DNA from: Diplodia intermedia
Lineage: Eukaryota; Ascomycota; Dothideomycetes; Botryosphaeriales; Botryosphaeriaceae
Assembly (NCBI GenBank): GCA_021495925.1
Contig: JAKEKT010000084.1
Coordinates: forward strand, 62,001 to 126,000
Direction of reading: 5' to 3'
Length of the DNA: 64,000 nt
In this document: in pieces, positions 45,386 through 56,743 of the stretch
Numbering within the stretch: the stretch's first letter is position 1
How the letters are laid out: every line of letters begins with the position of its first letter
Notes under the pieces: generated by a model
Told to the model about the DNA's origin: nothing
The model's input: only the letters and a program-made list of their open reading frames with translations
The model's database searches: none
Program-made: the position numbers and the translations under genes

Positions 45386-46368
45386 GGCGCAACGCACGCA
45401 CACACACGCGCGCGATGGGACTCCCACGCGGGGGCTGGGCAAGAACACGCGGAAAGTCCAGCGTCGGGAAACAGCGGAAGGAAGGAAGAAAGGAAGGAAG
45501 GGGTGATGGCAGAGACGGGCGGGAAAGTGGACGCCTCTCTCATCTCCAGCTAATGATTATGCACGAGCCCCACCACCACCCGAACGACCAAGGGAGAGGG
45601 AGAGAAAAAAAAAAGGGAAAACGAAAAGAAAAAACCAAGGGAACGAACGGATGCGGGCCGGACCGAGGAGAAGCGGAGATTTTCGGTTCCCATCTTCCGA
45701 GAGCTGACATTACCCACATGTCTTCTTCGCTCACGTGAGAAAAAAAAAGAGAGACGGAAAAACAAATTCAGGCAAATCAACGGTTGAAAAAGGGGGGAAG
45801 GACCAAGACAAGAAAAAAAAGGGGGGGAGGAAGGGAGAGAGAGCGAGAGAGAAAGAGAGAGGGACAACCCGACATTAGGGGGAAGTCGTCTTATACAATT
45901 CAACATCACGCGTGGTTCAACAATGCGCGCGTTTCGTGGCAAGCGGTGGCTGGTAGATGGAGGAAGATAGAGGGAAGATTCGGAAGTAACGACGTCGACG
46001 ACGACAAGAAGTAGCACGATTGCATTTACATAGGGCGTTTTAACAGTCACACAGGGTATTCAACTGCCAAACGGTTGAGAGGAAGGGGTGGGATTTAACA
46101 TCTGAGATACCAAATGCAGAGTTATCGGTTTCGTTGTCAAAAAGCTCGTCTCACATGCGAATGGCAAGGTAGGGTCGATGTGGTGAATTGCAAAAGTCTG
46201 CATATTCAACGCAGGAAATGGATTACGAAAGCACTACTATTGTTTTGAAACGCTTAACTACACGTTCGAGCTCACCCCACTCGCACGTTCTCAGAAGTTC
46301 AAGACCAAACAAGACCAAGCTCGAAAGGCTTCCCACGGCCCAAGCTACCGATCCAGCTGGACAGATAT
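45386..46368. other. Convergent intergenic region between OPI3 and beta-tubulin
   Basis: 3' flanks of two converging genes. The plus strand is purine-rich, with a GA-repeat stretch at about 45826-45866 and a poly-A run near 45605. No gene is supported. Confidence 0.5.
45826..45866. repeat. GA-rich simple repeat
   Basis: A nearly uninterrupted purine run dominated by GA dinucleotides, in the convergent 3' region. Confidence 0.7.
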
Positions 46369-48098
46369 CTACTCCTCCTCGAGAGGAGCATCCTCGTCGT
46401 ACTCCTCCTCGGCATCGCTGACCGACGCCTCCTGGTACTGCTGGTACTCGGAGACCAGATCGTTCATGTTGGACTCAGCCTCAGTGAACTCCATCTCGTC
46501 CATACCCTCACCAGTGTACCAATGCAAGAAAGCCTTGCGACGGAACATAGCAGTGAACTGGTCACCGACACGCTTGAAGAGCTCCTGGATCGACGTCGAG
46601 TTGCCGACGAAGGTCGAGGACATCTTGAGACCACGGGGAGGAATGGAGCAGAGCGCGGTCTGGACGTTGTTGGGAATCCACTCAACGAAGTAGGACGAGT
46701 TCTTGTTCTGCACGTTGCGCATCTGGTCCTCGACCTCCTTCATGGAGACCTTACCGCGGAAGATGGCGGAGCAGGTGAGGTAGCGGCCGTTGCGGAAGTC
46801 CGAGGCAGCCATCATGTTCTTAGGGTCGAACATCTGCTGGGTGAGCTCGGGGACGGTGACGGCACGGAAAGAGTGGGCGCCACGGCTGGTCAGAGGAGAG
46901 AAGCCGACCATGAAGAAGTGGAGACGGGGGAAGGGGACCATGTTGACGGCCAGCTTGCGCAGGTCAGAGTTCAGCTGACCGGGGAAACGCAGGCAAGTGG
47001 TGACGCCGGACATGACGGCGGAGACGAGGTGGTTCAGGTCACCGTACGAGGGGTGGGTGAGCTTGAGGGTCCTCATGCAGATGTCGTACAGAGCCTATGA
47101 AGAGTCAGTTCAACGCTCGAACCGGCCAATTGCGGCAATTTCACGCACCTCGTTGTCAATACAGAAGGTCTCGTCCGAGTTCTCAACGAGCTGGTGGACG
47201 GACAGGGTGGCGTTGTAAGGCTCGACAACGGTATCCGAGACCTTGGGGGAGGGAACGACGGAGAAGGTCGCCATCATACGGTCGGGGAACTCCTCACGGA
47301 TCTTAGAGATCAGGAGCGTACCCATACCGGCACCGGTACCACCACCCAGGGAGTGGGTGATCTGGAAACCCTGGAGGCAGTCGCAGCCCTCGGCCTCGCG
47401 ACGGACGACGTCGAGGACCTGGTCGACGAGCTCGGCACCCTCGGTGTAGTGACCCTTGGCCCAGTTGTTACCGGCACCAGACTGGCCGAAAACGAAGTTG
47501 TCGGGACGGAAGAGCTGGCCGAAGGGGCCGGCGCGGACGGCATCCATGGTGCCGGGCTCGAGGTCAACGAGGACAGCACGAGGAACGTACTTATTGTTCG
47601 AAGCCTGCTGCGCGTTCAGAAGATTGCCATACTTTACGTGTTTGTCTGACTAGTAGAGAGTACCTCGTTGAAGTAGACGTTCATGCGCTCCAGCTGGAGG
47701 TCGGAGGTGCCATTGTAGCTGCCAAGGGTCAGCGATTGCAGAGCGCGGCAAAGACAGCGCAAACTTACACGCCGGAGCCGTCCAGGCCGTGCTCGCCAGA
47801 GATAGTCTGCCTGTGGTGTCGATTGGCGTCAGCGGGGGGCGCGGCAGCGGGAGTGTTTTGGCAACAAACCAGAAGGCAGCACCAATTTGGTTACCCTGGG
47901 AAAAGTCAGCGCGATGCAGCGAACACAGCAGGCGGGAAGAGACTTACGCATTGGCCGGTCTGAAGGTGAACCTATGAGTGCGGAAAAGCGATGTTAGCAA
48001 TGGTTGGCCTGTTGTTGCGGCCGGGGGCAAAGACGCGGGGCTGTCAGGGGACGCGTCAAAAACAGTCGGGCTGCCGCAGAACGTACAATCTCGCGCAT
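46369..48098 (-). CDS. benA: Beta-tubulin
   Basis: Seven exons on the minus strand: 48087-48098, 47948-47971, 47870-47895, 47769-47810, 47664-47718, 47149-47604 and 46369-47094. All six introns are short (50-115 bases). The spliced product is 446 residues. The sequence begins MREI then VHLQTGQC and GNQIGAAFW. It contains the tubulin signature GGGTGAGMG and the GTP-binding region, and ends in an acidic EEYDEDAPLEEE tail. Residues known to matter for benzimidazole fungicides are all of the sensitive type: H6, Y50, A165, F167, E198, F200 and L240. The intron between E53 and A54 ends CAGCAG; I used the second CAG because it gives the standard NEAS junction. The gene is head-to-head with dipeptidyl peptidase III. 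Tubulin forms microtubules for mitosis and hyphal transport. Confidence 0.97.
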
Positions 48099-48413
48099 GG
48101 TGGCTGTAGGTTGTGGGTGATGTGGATGGAGTTGGAGAGAGAAGCTGGCGAAGAAAAGCTGGAGACGCGACTAGGGGGAGTAGTCGGGCGGTGGAAGCGA
48201 TGGAGAAGGAGCAGGATGGGAGGACAGCGGTGAGGGAAAGGCGAAGGCGCCCGCTCTGTTGTGGTCTGTGTGGGAAAGCGCCCGCACGGACCAGCCGCAC
48301 TCAACACCCGGGCCGCAAATCGACATCTCGCATCGCAAAAGGAGTCTGGCAATTATTGGTCTTCATTACCTGCGAGAACGCGCCCGCGCCCCCGCCAGCC
48401 TGCCGCCGCTGCC
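48099..48413. promoter_or_regulatory. Bidirectional promoter between beta-tubulin and DPP III
   Basis: 315 bases separate the beta-tubulin start from the upstream DPP III ATG. Both promoters must lie here or inside the N-terminal extension of DPP III. The tubulin side is GA-rich on the plus strand, that is, pyrimidine-rich in the tubulin direction. Confidence 0.5.
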
Positions 48414-51170
48414 ATGAGCCCCCGGACCCTGGCTCTGCGCGCGCTCACGGCCTTCCGGCCGCTGGCTAGCCGCGGCAGCAGCCGCCGAGTAGATTCTTTG
48501 CACAGGAGCGTGCAGCTGTTGTCGCGGCCGCTGGCGGCAGCGCCTGCGCGCACATATGCACGCATCTGCAGTGCCCGGGGCTCTTTGTCTCGTTCCTGGC
48601 TGTGTACGACCGGCGAGGGCGCCCGCCAAGCCGTGGATGCCGCCCCGCAGCGTTCCAGCTGCCTTGGACCCCGCCGCCAGCAGCGAGCTGTCCACAACAC
48701 CACCCCAGCAACGACAACTGCCACCATGGATCCCGGCGTTCTCAAGCACTATCTGGCCGACAGCCCGCCTACGGTTGTGCCGCTGGCTATCAAGCCTCAC
48801 TTTGAAGCTCTCAGCGACCACCAGAAGCTTTACTCCCACTACCTCTCCATGTCAGCTACCCCACGCCTGCACATCTGCCTATCGTTGTCTGCGGGGAGGC
48901 TCGCCTAAGCCGCGCATAGCTGCAGTGCACCGTAAGGATGCCAGCATAGTGCACGTGAAGATGTTGCGTCGCGAAGCTGAGCTCATCCACCACAGCATGC
49001 TCTCGACGCAACGCCTGCACCTGCCTCAGCTTCGCTCGCAGGTACTTCCGGTGCTGTGTTAATTCCTGCCTGTGAGCGTCTGGCCGGGCCTGGTGCCTGT
49101 GCTACGCCCAGCTCTGGCGATCCTCCCTGAACTCCTGACGCGGCGCATGACTTCAGCATCCGTGTGTTCTGCTAACAGCTGAGCAGTGCTTGCCTCGCCG
49201 GTACGCGCATTGTCCTCCGCCAAATTTCCCCCGAGTCCGAGCACATCTACGACTTCATCGTTACCCTGCACCGTCATTACAAGGGAGATTGGAAGAAGGC
49301 CCAGAAGGATGCCGGCCTGTCGGACGACGAGCTCAACGCCTTCTTGGACTACGCTGCTCAGTTCCTGGGCAACGCCGGCAACTACAAGAGCTTTGGTGAC
49401 TCCAAGTTCGTGCCGCGCCTTGAGACTAGGCAACTGAAGGCACTCGCCACTCTGACCCCGGAATCGCTGCAGCAGTATGAAAAGTTCAAGGACGACATCT
49501 TCGCGGACAAGCATGTTGAGAGTATGCATTTGGGATACCCCGATGCGGGCCACCTGTCTACGTACTACCCCGACTCTCCGAGCATCACCAAGGAGGAGAT
49601 CACCATCATCAGTGATTTCCTGGAGGGCAAGAGACTGCTCCCCGAGAACACCAGGGTTAGGAAGACTAAGGACGGCTTCGAGGTCCTGATTGCATCTTCG
49701 TTGGACTCACCTTCAAAGGATCAGCGCGACGTTGCGGAGTCTGAGTGGGAGCTGGACGGCAAGCTCAAGGGCAAGAAGCTCAAGCTCGTCTTTGGCGACT
49801 ACTCCAAAGAGATGGCTACGATCGCCGACGCAATCAAGAAAGCAAGACAGTATGCCGGCAATGACACCGAGAAGTCTATGTTGGATGCTTACGAGAAGTC
49901 GTTTACTACCGGATCTCTCGAAGCGTACAAGGACAGCCAGAGGTTCTGGATCAGGGACAAGGGTCCTATGGTCGAGACCGACATCGGCTTCGTTGAGACT
50001 TACCGTGACCCTCACGGAATTCGTGGTGAATGGGAGGGCTTCGTGGCCATGGTCAACAAGGAGAGGACCAAGGCTTTTGGCGCGCTAGTCGAGGCTGCTC
50101 CTACTCTCATTCCTCGCTTGCCGTGGAAGAAGGAGTTTGAGAAAGACAAGTTTCTCAGCCCCGACTTCACGTCTCTTGAGGTTCTTACCTTTGCCGGCAG
50201 CGGCATCCCTGCGGGTATCAACATTCCCAACTACGACGACATCCGCCAGAAAGAAGGGTTCAAGAACGTCAGCCTGGGCAACGTTCTTTCTGCAAAGGCG
50301 CCGAACGAGAAAATCCCGTTCATCAAGGACAGCGATGACGAAGTCTACAGGAAGTTCCGTGACCCTGCCTTTGAGGTTCAAGTCGGACTTCACGAGCTAC
50401 TCGGTCACGGATGCGGTAAGCTCTTGCAGGAGACTTCTCCAGGTGAATACAACTTCGATGTCAAGAATCCTCCGGTCAGCCCCCTGACCAACAAGCCGAT
50501 AAGCACCTGGTACAAGCCTGGTCAGACTTGGGGATCAGTTTTTGGCCCGGTTGCTGCCAGCTACGAAGAGTGCCGTGCAGAGTGCGTGGCCATGGCTCTG
50601 TCTTGCGACTTCGACATCCTCAAGATCTTCGGGTTCGGCTCTGGCGAGACGGACATCAATGGCGAGGGAGGCGATGTGCTGTACGCGGGCTATCTCAGCA
50701 TGGCCCGCGCGGGTGTCGCTGCGCTTGAATTCTGGGACCCAAAGTCGCGCAAGTGGGGACAGGCACACATGCAAGCACGTTACTCGATCCTGCGCACGTT
50801 CTTAAACGCTGGCAAGGAGTTCTGTGAGCTTGAGTACACGAAGGATGACCTGTCGGACCTCACGATCCGCCTTGAGAGGGGTAAGATCCTTAGCCACGGT
50901 CGCGCGGCTGTGGAGAAGTATCTCCAACAACTGCACATCTACAAGGCGACGGCGGACGTCGAGGCTGGCACCAAGATGTACAGCGACATCACCCACGTGG
51001 ATGATTTCTTCGCCAACAAGGTCAGGCCTGTTGTGCTTGCCAAGAAGCAGCCCAGGAAGGTGTTCGTTCAGGCCAACACGGTGGTGGAGGGTGATAAGGT
51101 GGCACTGAAGGAGTATGAGGCCACTGCAAAGGGCATGATCCAGAGCTACGCCGACAGGGAGTACATCTAG
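48414..51170 (+). CDS. Dipeptidyl peptidase III (family M49) with possible mitochondrial presequence
   Basis: Two exons, 48414-48850 and 49187-51170, with a 336-base intron (weak GTCAGC donor, branch CTAAC, GCAG acceptor). The enzyme is a zinc aminopeptidase that removes dipeptides from small peptides. In short-form numbering (start at 48726, MDPGVLKHYLADSPP, 702 residues) the metal site HELLGH lies at 444-449 (bases 50391-50408) and the second motif EECRAE at 505-510. These are the canonical HELLGH and EECR[AG][DE] motifs of M49. An in-frame ATG at 48414 would add 104 residues rich in Arg, Ser and Ala with very few acidic residues, resembling a mitochondrial targeting peptide. The upstream ATG has a middling context (G at -3, A at +4) while the inner one is strong (ACCATGG), so leaky scanning could make both forms. 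Confidence 0.92.
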
Positions 51171-51530
51171 GCGTCTACGGGGTTGATTGAGCCATGACAC
51201 CGGCCAACTGGAGCTGGCATAGGGCATCCGAAGTAGGAAAGCAAAAAAGTAGCATGAATTGAACGAGTATTCATAGACCCATCGGTCTAGTCAAAGCAGG
51301 AAAGGTGCAGCGTGAAACGAGATAAAGTTGACGGTCTCCCGTCGCGTGGGAGAGTGACGTGTGGAGCGGATCGGCCGATCGTGGAGCGCGTCGTTGCACC
51401 CGACGCGCCGCTCCGAACATGCCGCAAGACCAAGCGCGTCCAAAAGAACGACCACGAGCACTGCAAAGACAACCCTGTGCCCGACGAGTCATGCCAGGCT
51501 CGCACGCATCGCTGAATCGTCTGGCGCATT
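51171..51530. other. Spacer between DPP III and Sld3
   Basis: About 360 bases between two same-strand genes. It holds the DPP III 3' end and the Sld3 promoter. No gene or repeat is seen. Confidence 0.5.
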
Positions 51531-54500
51531 ATGGTGTCAGCGAATAAACATGGCCCTCTCGCTCCCGCACCCCCCGCTATTTCCTCTTCCTCGTCCTCCG
51601 CAAAGAAGCGCAAGAGAGGCGACGATGCTCCGGCCGCATTGGCACAGAAATCGATCACCATACGCGTGCGTCTTGCCTCGTTCTCGCCCCAGCTTCTCGG
51701 ATCTCCCATGCTAACATTGGCCTTTTTTTCCACTCCGCAGCCTTGCCCAACATTGCCCTCCGACCGACCAATCACCCTCACGCCCGTCAAGCTCATAGAA
51801 CGCTCGCAACTGCCCCTCTCCTTCCTCGACGTCACCGGCGGCTCCTCCGCCGCCCTCCCGTCCACCCGCCTCTTCTCCGCGCACGTCGACGCGCTCGAGC
51901 GCCGTGCTTCCGACCACCACCACCACCACAATGACGACGACGGCGACGACGATGAGCGAGAAGGAGAGGAAGGAGATGTGCCCGCAACGCCCAAGGTCCT
52001 GGTGACGCGGTCCGAGGCGGACGGAAGCCTGTGCGCCGTCGAGAGGGTGCGGCGCGGCGTGTACGCGCTGTGCAAGCTGGGCGCTTGGGTCCGGGAGGAG
52101 GATGTCGGCGCCGTGCCGGCGTACGCTGCCGGGCTGCCGTACGCGCGGCCGCTGAAGGCGTTGAGGAGGGAGGACGGGAGGCATTGGTGGCAGCGGGTCG
52201 CTGTTGCTGCTGCTCCGCCCGTTGTTGGGACGGCGCGAGGGGATGGCCACGCACCGCCGCCGCCGCGGATTTCGATGCGTCGGTCTGTACCGAATATTGT
52301 GCAACAGGGGGCGCCACCACCGCGGAGGCTGGAAGAGGCGGATCCGTTTGTGGACTCGGCGGCGGAACAGGTGCCGTTGGCCGCTGGCCAGCCGCCTGTC
52401 GAGGGCGTGGAGGAGAGGCCGCCGCAGACGGCGGAGGAGGTCTTCCAGGCGGTTGTGCATCAGTATCTCGAGGCGCTGTATTTGACGAAGACGTCGCTGG
52501 CTTTCTTCGTCAAAGGACCGATGTCCAGGGCTAGAGCTGCATTTACGTCGAAGGAGAATACCGGCCTAAAGATGGGAGATTTGGCGGCCTTCATGCGGTC
52601 GATATTGCTTCAGCCGGGGCCTATGGATAAGAAGCACAGGGAGAAGTTGCCGGAGATTGTCAAATCCATGCCCTTGCCGGGCCTTTCTGATGATGAGGAC
52701 GCAGTTGCGGCGAAGGTGGACAAGAAGAAAAAGAACAAGAGGAAGAAGCTGAAGCCCAACAAGGACGGGCTTTACCCTGGAGAGGACGAACATGTCAAGA
52801 AATGGTGGTTGCAGGATCGCCCCGGCTCCTCCCCTCACGGCCATAGTGAGTCGCCGGCAGATGTCCTAAAGCGGCGGTTAGGCGATCTTCGTGTCAGAGA
52901 GTCAATGGCTCAGACTATCCTTGTTCTGGAAATCATAGCCCTTGAGGCGTCGCCTTCTTTTCAAGCAACAGAGCAGGAAGAGACGCAGCAAAATGAAACG
53001 CCAGCAGAACCACAGGCAGCATCTGTCAAGAAACGAAAGTCTAAGAAGCCGCAAGACCTCAATGTGCTTCTTGATCTCCTTCTCGATAGATTGTGCATCT
53101 GGCAGTCTGTTGAACAGGATGAGACGCTTGTCAAAGTCCCCAAATCCGGCAGCGGGAAGAACGACACCCTCACGCCCAGCTCGGGCAAGTCGGAAACGTC
53201 AGACAAACTCAAGAACTTCTGTGTAGAAGTCATTCTGCCCTTGTAAGACTCGCAGCCACTCTTGTCATCTTGGGCACTCTACTGACATGTTCTAGCTACA
53301 TGAGCCGTTTGCCAGAGAGGGCCGCTGCGATCAACAAAAGACTCGGCGGACCTAGCGCATCCCCTGCAAAGACGTCTGGATCGGCATCAAGCACCCACCG
53401 TAGCAAGCCCGGAGAAGCCGCCGTTCGTACAGACCCGCGAGCCGCGCAGAAGAAAAGACGACCTCTTGCCCGCGTGGCCACAGAAAACGCAGCAGCACAC
53501 CAGCCGCCCCGGCATCCCTCCCTCACGCGGTCCTCGACCGACCCGCTCCTCCTGCCCCCGAACCTGAAGCGCGAAGGCAGCGACGCGCCGTCCCTATCCT
53601 CGATCCCGCTCCAGCAAAAGGAGACGTCGCAGACGTCGTCCAGCCGCAACTCGCTCTCGCAGTTCGAGCGCTTCTCGCGCCGCACCATCGACCTGGACGC
53701 CATGTCCAAGAGCAACGAGGCGAAGCTCAGGAAGAAGGCGCACGTCGAGCGCGAGCTGGAGAAGGCCATCGGCACCCTCCGCAAGCCCAACCGCGGCGCC
53801 GCGCTCAAGGACGTCGCCGACACGGCCGACTCCCGTCGCCAGGCGCAGGCGTCGTCGTCGTCTTCGTCGTCGTCACGCGGCAACGGCGGCGGCGGCGGCG
53901 TCAGCAAGCCCCGCGTCCCGGTCACACGCAAAGCGGGAGGTGGCAATAACACGGTTCTCGTCGGCGCGACGCCCAAGCGCGGCAGGAAGACGAAGGACAT
54001 TGTGCTGCAGGCGGCGACGCCGAACCACGACCGGTTCGTCACCACCACCGCCGCAGCCGCCGTTAGCGATCATCCGGACGGAGACGACATTGATGCGGAC
54101 GTCGCGCCGCCATCCGACCCCGTTATACCCTCGTCGGCGGTGCGGCCGGGTCCCGTCGATTTCCTCGCTCCCGGCGGCTTCGGCTACGTACCCGCTTCCG
54201 CCGTCAAGAACAACAACAACAACACTTCGTCGTCGTTATTGGCGCCCTCCTACCCCTCCTCCCACTCCTTCTCCACCGCTGCTGCTGCCGCCGCCGCCGC
54301 GCGAGGCGGAGGCGGAGGCGGAGGCGCCGTCGAGGAGACGCCGTCGCGTGGCCCGGCGGGGAAGACAGTGCATTGGTTCTTCCCGCCGACGGCGGGCGGC
54401 GGCTCGGGCGGCAGCGGCTCGGGTGACAATGGAGGGGCTGCCGCTCCTGTCGGGGCGACGCCGGAGGGCAGGGCGAGCGGTGTGTCGAGGTTGGGGGAGA

Positions 54501-54955
54501 AGCTGAAGGCTTCTTCGGCGGCGGGTGCGAAGTTCAAGTTGCCGGGCGAACCGGTGTCGAGGATGAGTATCGCTTTGGGGATGGGGGAGGTGGAAGAAGA
54601 AGGGAGTGAGGAGAGCGAGGACGAGTTGACGGGCGTGGCGGCGTTGATGAGGACGCCGACGAAGCCGAGACGACGCGGCGGCGGCCAGGTGTTGCAGACG
54701 CCGGTGAAGAGAGCTGGAGCTGGGGCTGGGGCTGGGGCTGTGGTTGGGGAGACGCCGGTGAAGGTGAAGGATGCGACGGCGGACGTGGAGGTGGGGGTGG
54801 GGGTGGGGGTGCGGGAGAACAAGGGCAAGCAGAAGGAGGTGGGGGTTGAGGTTGAGGTTGAGGAAGGCGGCTTGGGGCGGATCGAGGAGGAAGACGGCGC
54901 GGAGGATATTTATAACGCTTTGGGATGGGATGACGATATTGATGAGCTGGCGTAG
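51531..54955 (+). CDS. SLD3: DNA replication regulator Sld3
   Basis: Three exons: 51531-51665, 51741-53242 and 53296-54955. Introns are 51666-51740 (GTGCGT...GCAG, branch CTAAC; 75 bases, no in-frame stop) and 53243-53295 (GTAAGA...CTAG, branch CTGAC). The product is about 1098 residues. Features of fungal Sld3 are visible: RSQLPLSFLDVTG, CAVERVRRGVYALCKLGAWV, the central YLEALYLTKTSLAFFVKGPMSRARAAF and LLDLLLDRLCIWQSV, then FYMSRLPERAAAINKRLGG at the exon 3 junction. Sld3 with Sld7 recruits Cdc45 to loaded MCM; CDK phosphorylation of its C-terminal part lets it bind Dpb11. The C-terminal half is low-complexity, with Ser, Gly, Ala and Val runs and many TP sites (PATPK, ETPSR, RTPTK, ETPVK). 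It ends in an ordered-looking peptide, EDIYNALGWDDDIDELA. Confidence 0.88.
54710..54867. repeat. Three adjacent hexanucleotide minisatellites inside the Sld3 reading frame
   Basis: GCTGGG-type units at 54713-54744 encode Ala-Gly, GTGGGG-type units at 54787-54812 encode Val-Gly, and GTTGAG-type units at 54844-54861 encode Val-Glu. All keep the reading frame. Confidence 0.8.
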
Positions 54956-56743
54956 AGGATGGCGGTTCCCGAGTCTCGGTTGTTACTGCGTTCGTCTCTC
55001 GGATAGGGTATTGCATAGCATCGGGCGGAGTGAGTGGTGTGCTTTTTACGGAGTTATGACCGGCATGTGACTGGCAATGGATTTTTCTTTCGTGCAGACG
55101 AAGACTGTTCGACGTGCTACGTGACTGAGACGGTGGGGCTGCTACACGGGAAAGGTGCCCGACATGCGATTGTGAGCGGAGTGTGACGACAGTATGCTAG
55201 CCGCTGCGCCGCGGGTGAAGTAGGCCAGAGCGGTGGATTTGAAAAATGAGGGAAATGGGCGCCTGGGCGGAGAGACTGCGGGACCGACGAGTACCAGAAA
55301 GGATTCCATCCGGCGTTCATAATCGAAGCTAGCCCCGGGTTTCGAACGCGGGGGGTTGTGGGTTGGGTTGCCGAAAAGTGAGGGTGGGAAGTATCGCCAG
55401 TGATCCACATACGCCACGGACACTTGACCCAACCCCACCCTCGCGCTATTGCTCCGTCCAGATACACCCAATCCGATAGTATCTTTGGAAAAATCCGCAC
55501 GCAGACGTTCGAAGTTGCAAATGATCTGCTGCCGTTTTGGTTAGGTGCATGGACCCTGAAGATCATCGGTTGAGGCTCGTCCGGTATCACCACGCTCACT
55601 TAGAAGACTGAAGTCATCCACATTATGCCAAGGTCGCTGTTCCTGCGCGTGCCGCCTTCCGCATGAGCAGTCGCACCGAGAACAGAAGGTGCCCCTCACC
55701 TGGCAAACGTCGCCGCTCAAGTACGTCACTTGCGCCTCTTCTTCTCCTTCAACCAAGCATCATCTTTTGGACCGACAGACGAAGTATCGTTTGATACTCA
55801 CAGCTCACTCTCATATTATCCCGTTTGGACATCACGCACATACAGCCGGCCATCATCTGGACTTACAATGAGATGAAGTTTAGGCATGGCGAGGCTTGGG
55901 ATGCTAAAGCGTTCAGCTTTGTCATGGTCCAGCCCTTTATCCGAGACCAGGACAACATTCACCGAGGAACAGAGTTCTGGAAAGTCCAGGGATGTTAGAG
56001 ACACCGAGGAAGTCGACATCCAGGAGAGTTCTAAATAGACTTCTTTGAATGATAAAGATACCAAGGGAGTCGAGGATGGAAGTAAACGTGGCCAATCAGG
56101 GACGGGGCCGTTGGCGATAGTGGCTGATCTAAGTAGTGTAAACCGTGTCGAGATGACTTGCACGGGCTAGATGCTGACGGCATGCTTGATGCCTGATCTG
56201 CACGTGTGATGCCGCCGCATTCATCGATTGATGATGATGATGAGCAGCCACAAGTCAGCTGTGCGCTTTTTGCTGGCGGTGAGAAGTCGCTGAGTGGCTG
56301 CGATGCTGCGTGTTTGGCGAAAGAGGTTCTGAATCAGCAAACGGGCCCTGTGGTGGTCCCAGCTGACGGGTGCGCGGCAACGACAGCAGAAGACAGAGTT
56401 GCTGTTTCGGGCACGATTTGCGCGCGACGCAGGCCAGGACTAAAAGCTAGCGGCCGCAGGGCGGGGGGCTCCAACACAAGCTGATTCGGCGTCGCAACCA
56501 TAGCCCTAGAGGGCAATCCTGCGCCTAACCGCATTCGTGACATGTATCGCGCGTTGCTTTGCTGCCGCCTGGGCCTGAGGACTGCTGGCCAAACCTCTAC
56601 TTACTGCTGCTGATGTCCAAGCGCAGAGACCGATTCCTCCGTCCGCCGTGAACGCGCCGTCCGCCGCTGCCTCGCTCCGCCAACCTCGTCCTGCCCCGCG
56701 CCCCGCTCCAAGCTGCTGCCTTGTCGCGTAAGACGGCTTCGCC
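54956..56743. other. Intergenic region with a possible gene relic
   Basis: About 1.8 kb between two same-strand genes. The left part is the Sld3 3' flank. The segment 55.6-56.2 kb is less GC-rich and contains a minus-strand open stretch listed separately. The last 500 bases are GC-rich, probably the promoter of the Zn2Cys6 gene. Confidence 0.45.
55816..56163 (-). pseudogene. Possible gene remnant or missed exon, F-box/LRR-like texture
   Basis: A 115-codon open stretch on the minus strand. It begins with GTG directly after a stop and has no good ATG at its 5' end. Its text (PLVSLSFKEVYLELSWMS; SVSLTSLDFPELCSS; AMPKLHLIVSPDDGR) has the leucine and hydrophobic spacing of fungal F-box-associated repeat proteins. 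It could be a relic, an exon of an undetected gene, or chance. I see no convincing splice partners. Confidence 0.2.

Noticed and set aside
47194..47649. 151-codon plus-strand frame
   Set aside because: Antisense to the sixth exon of beta-tubulin.
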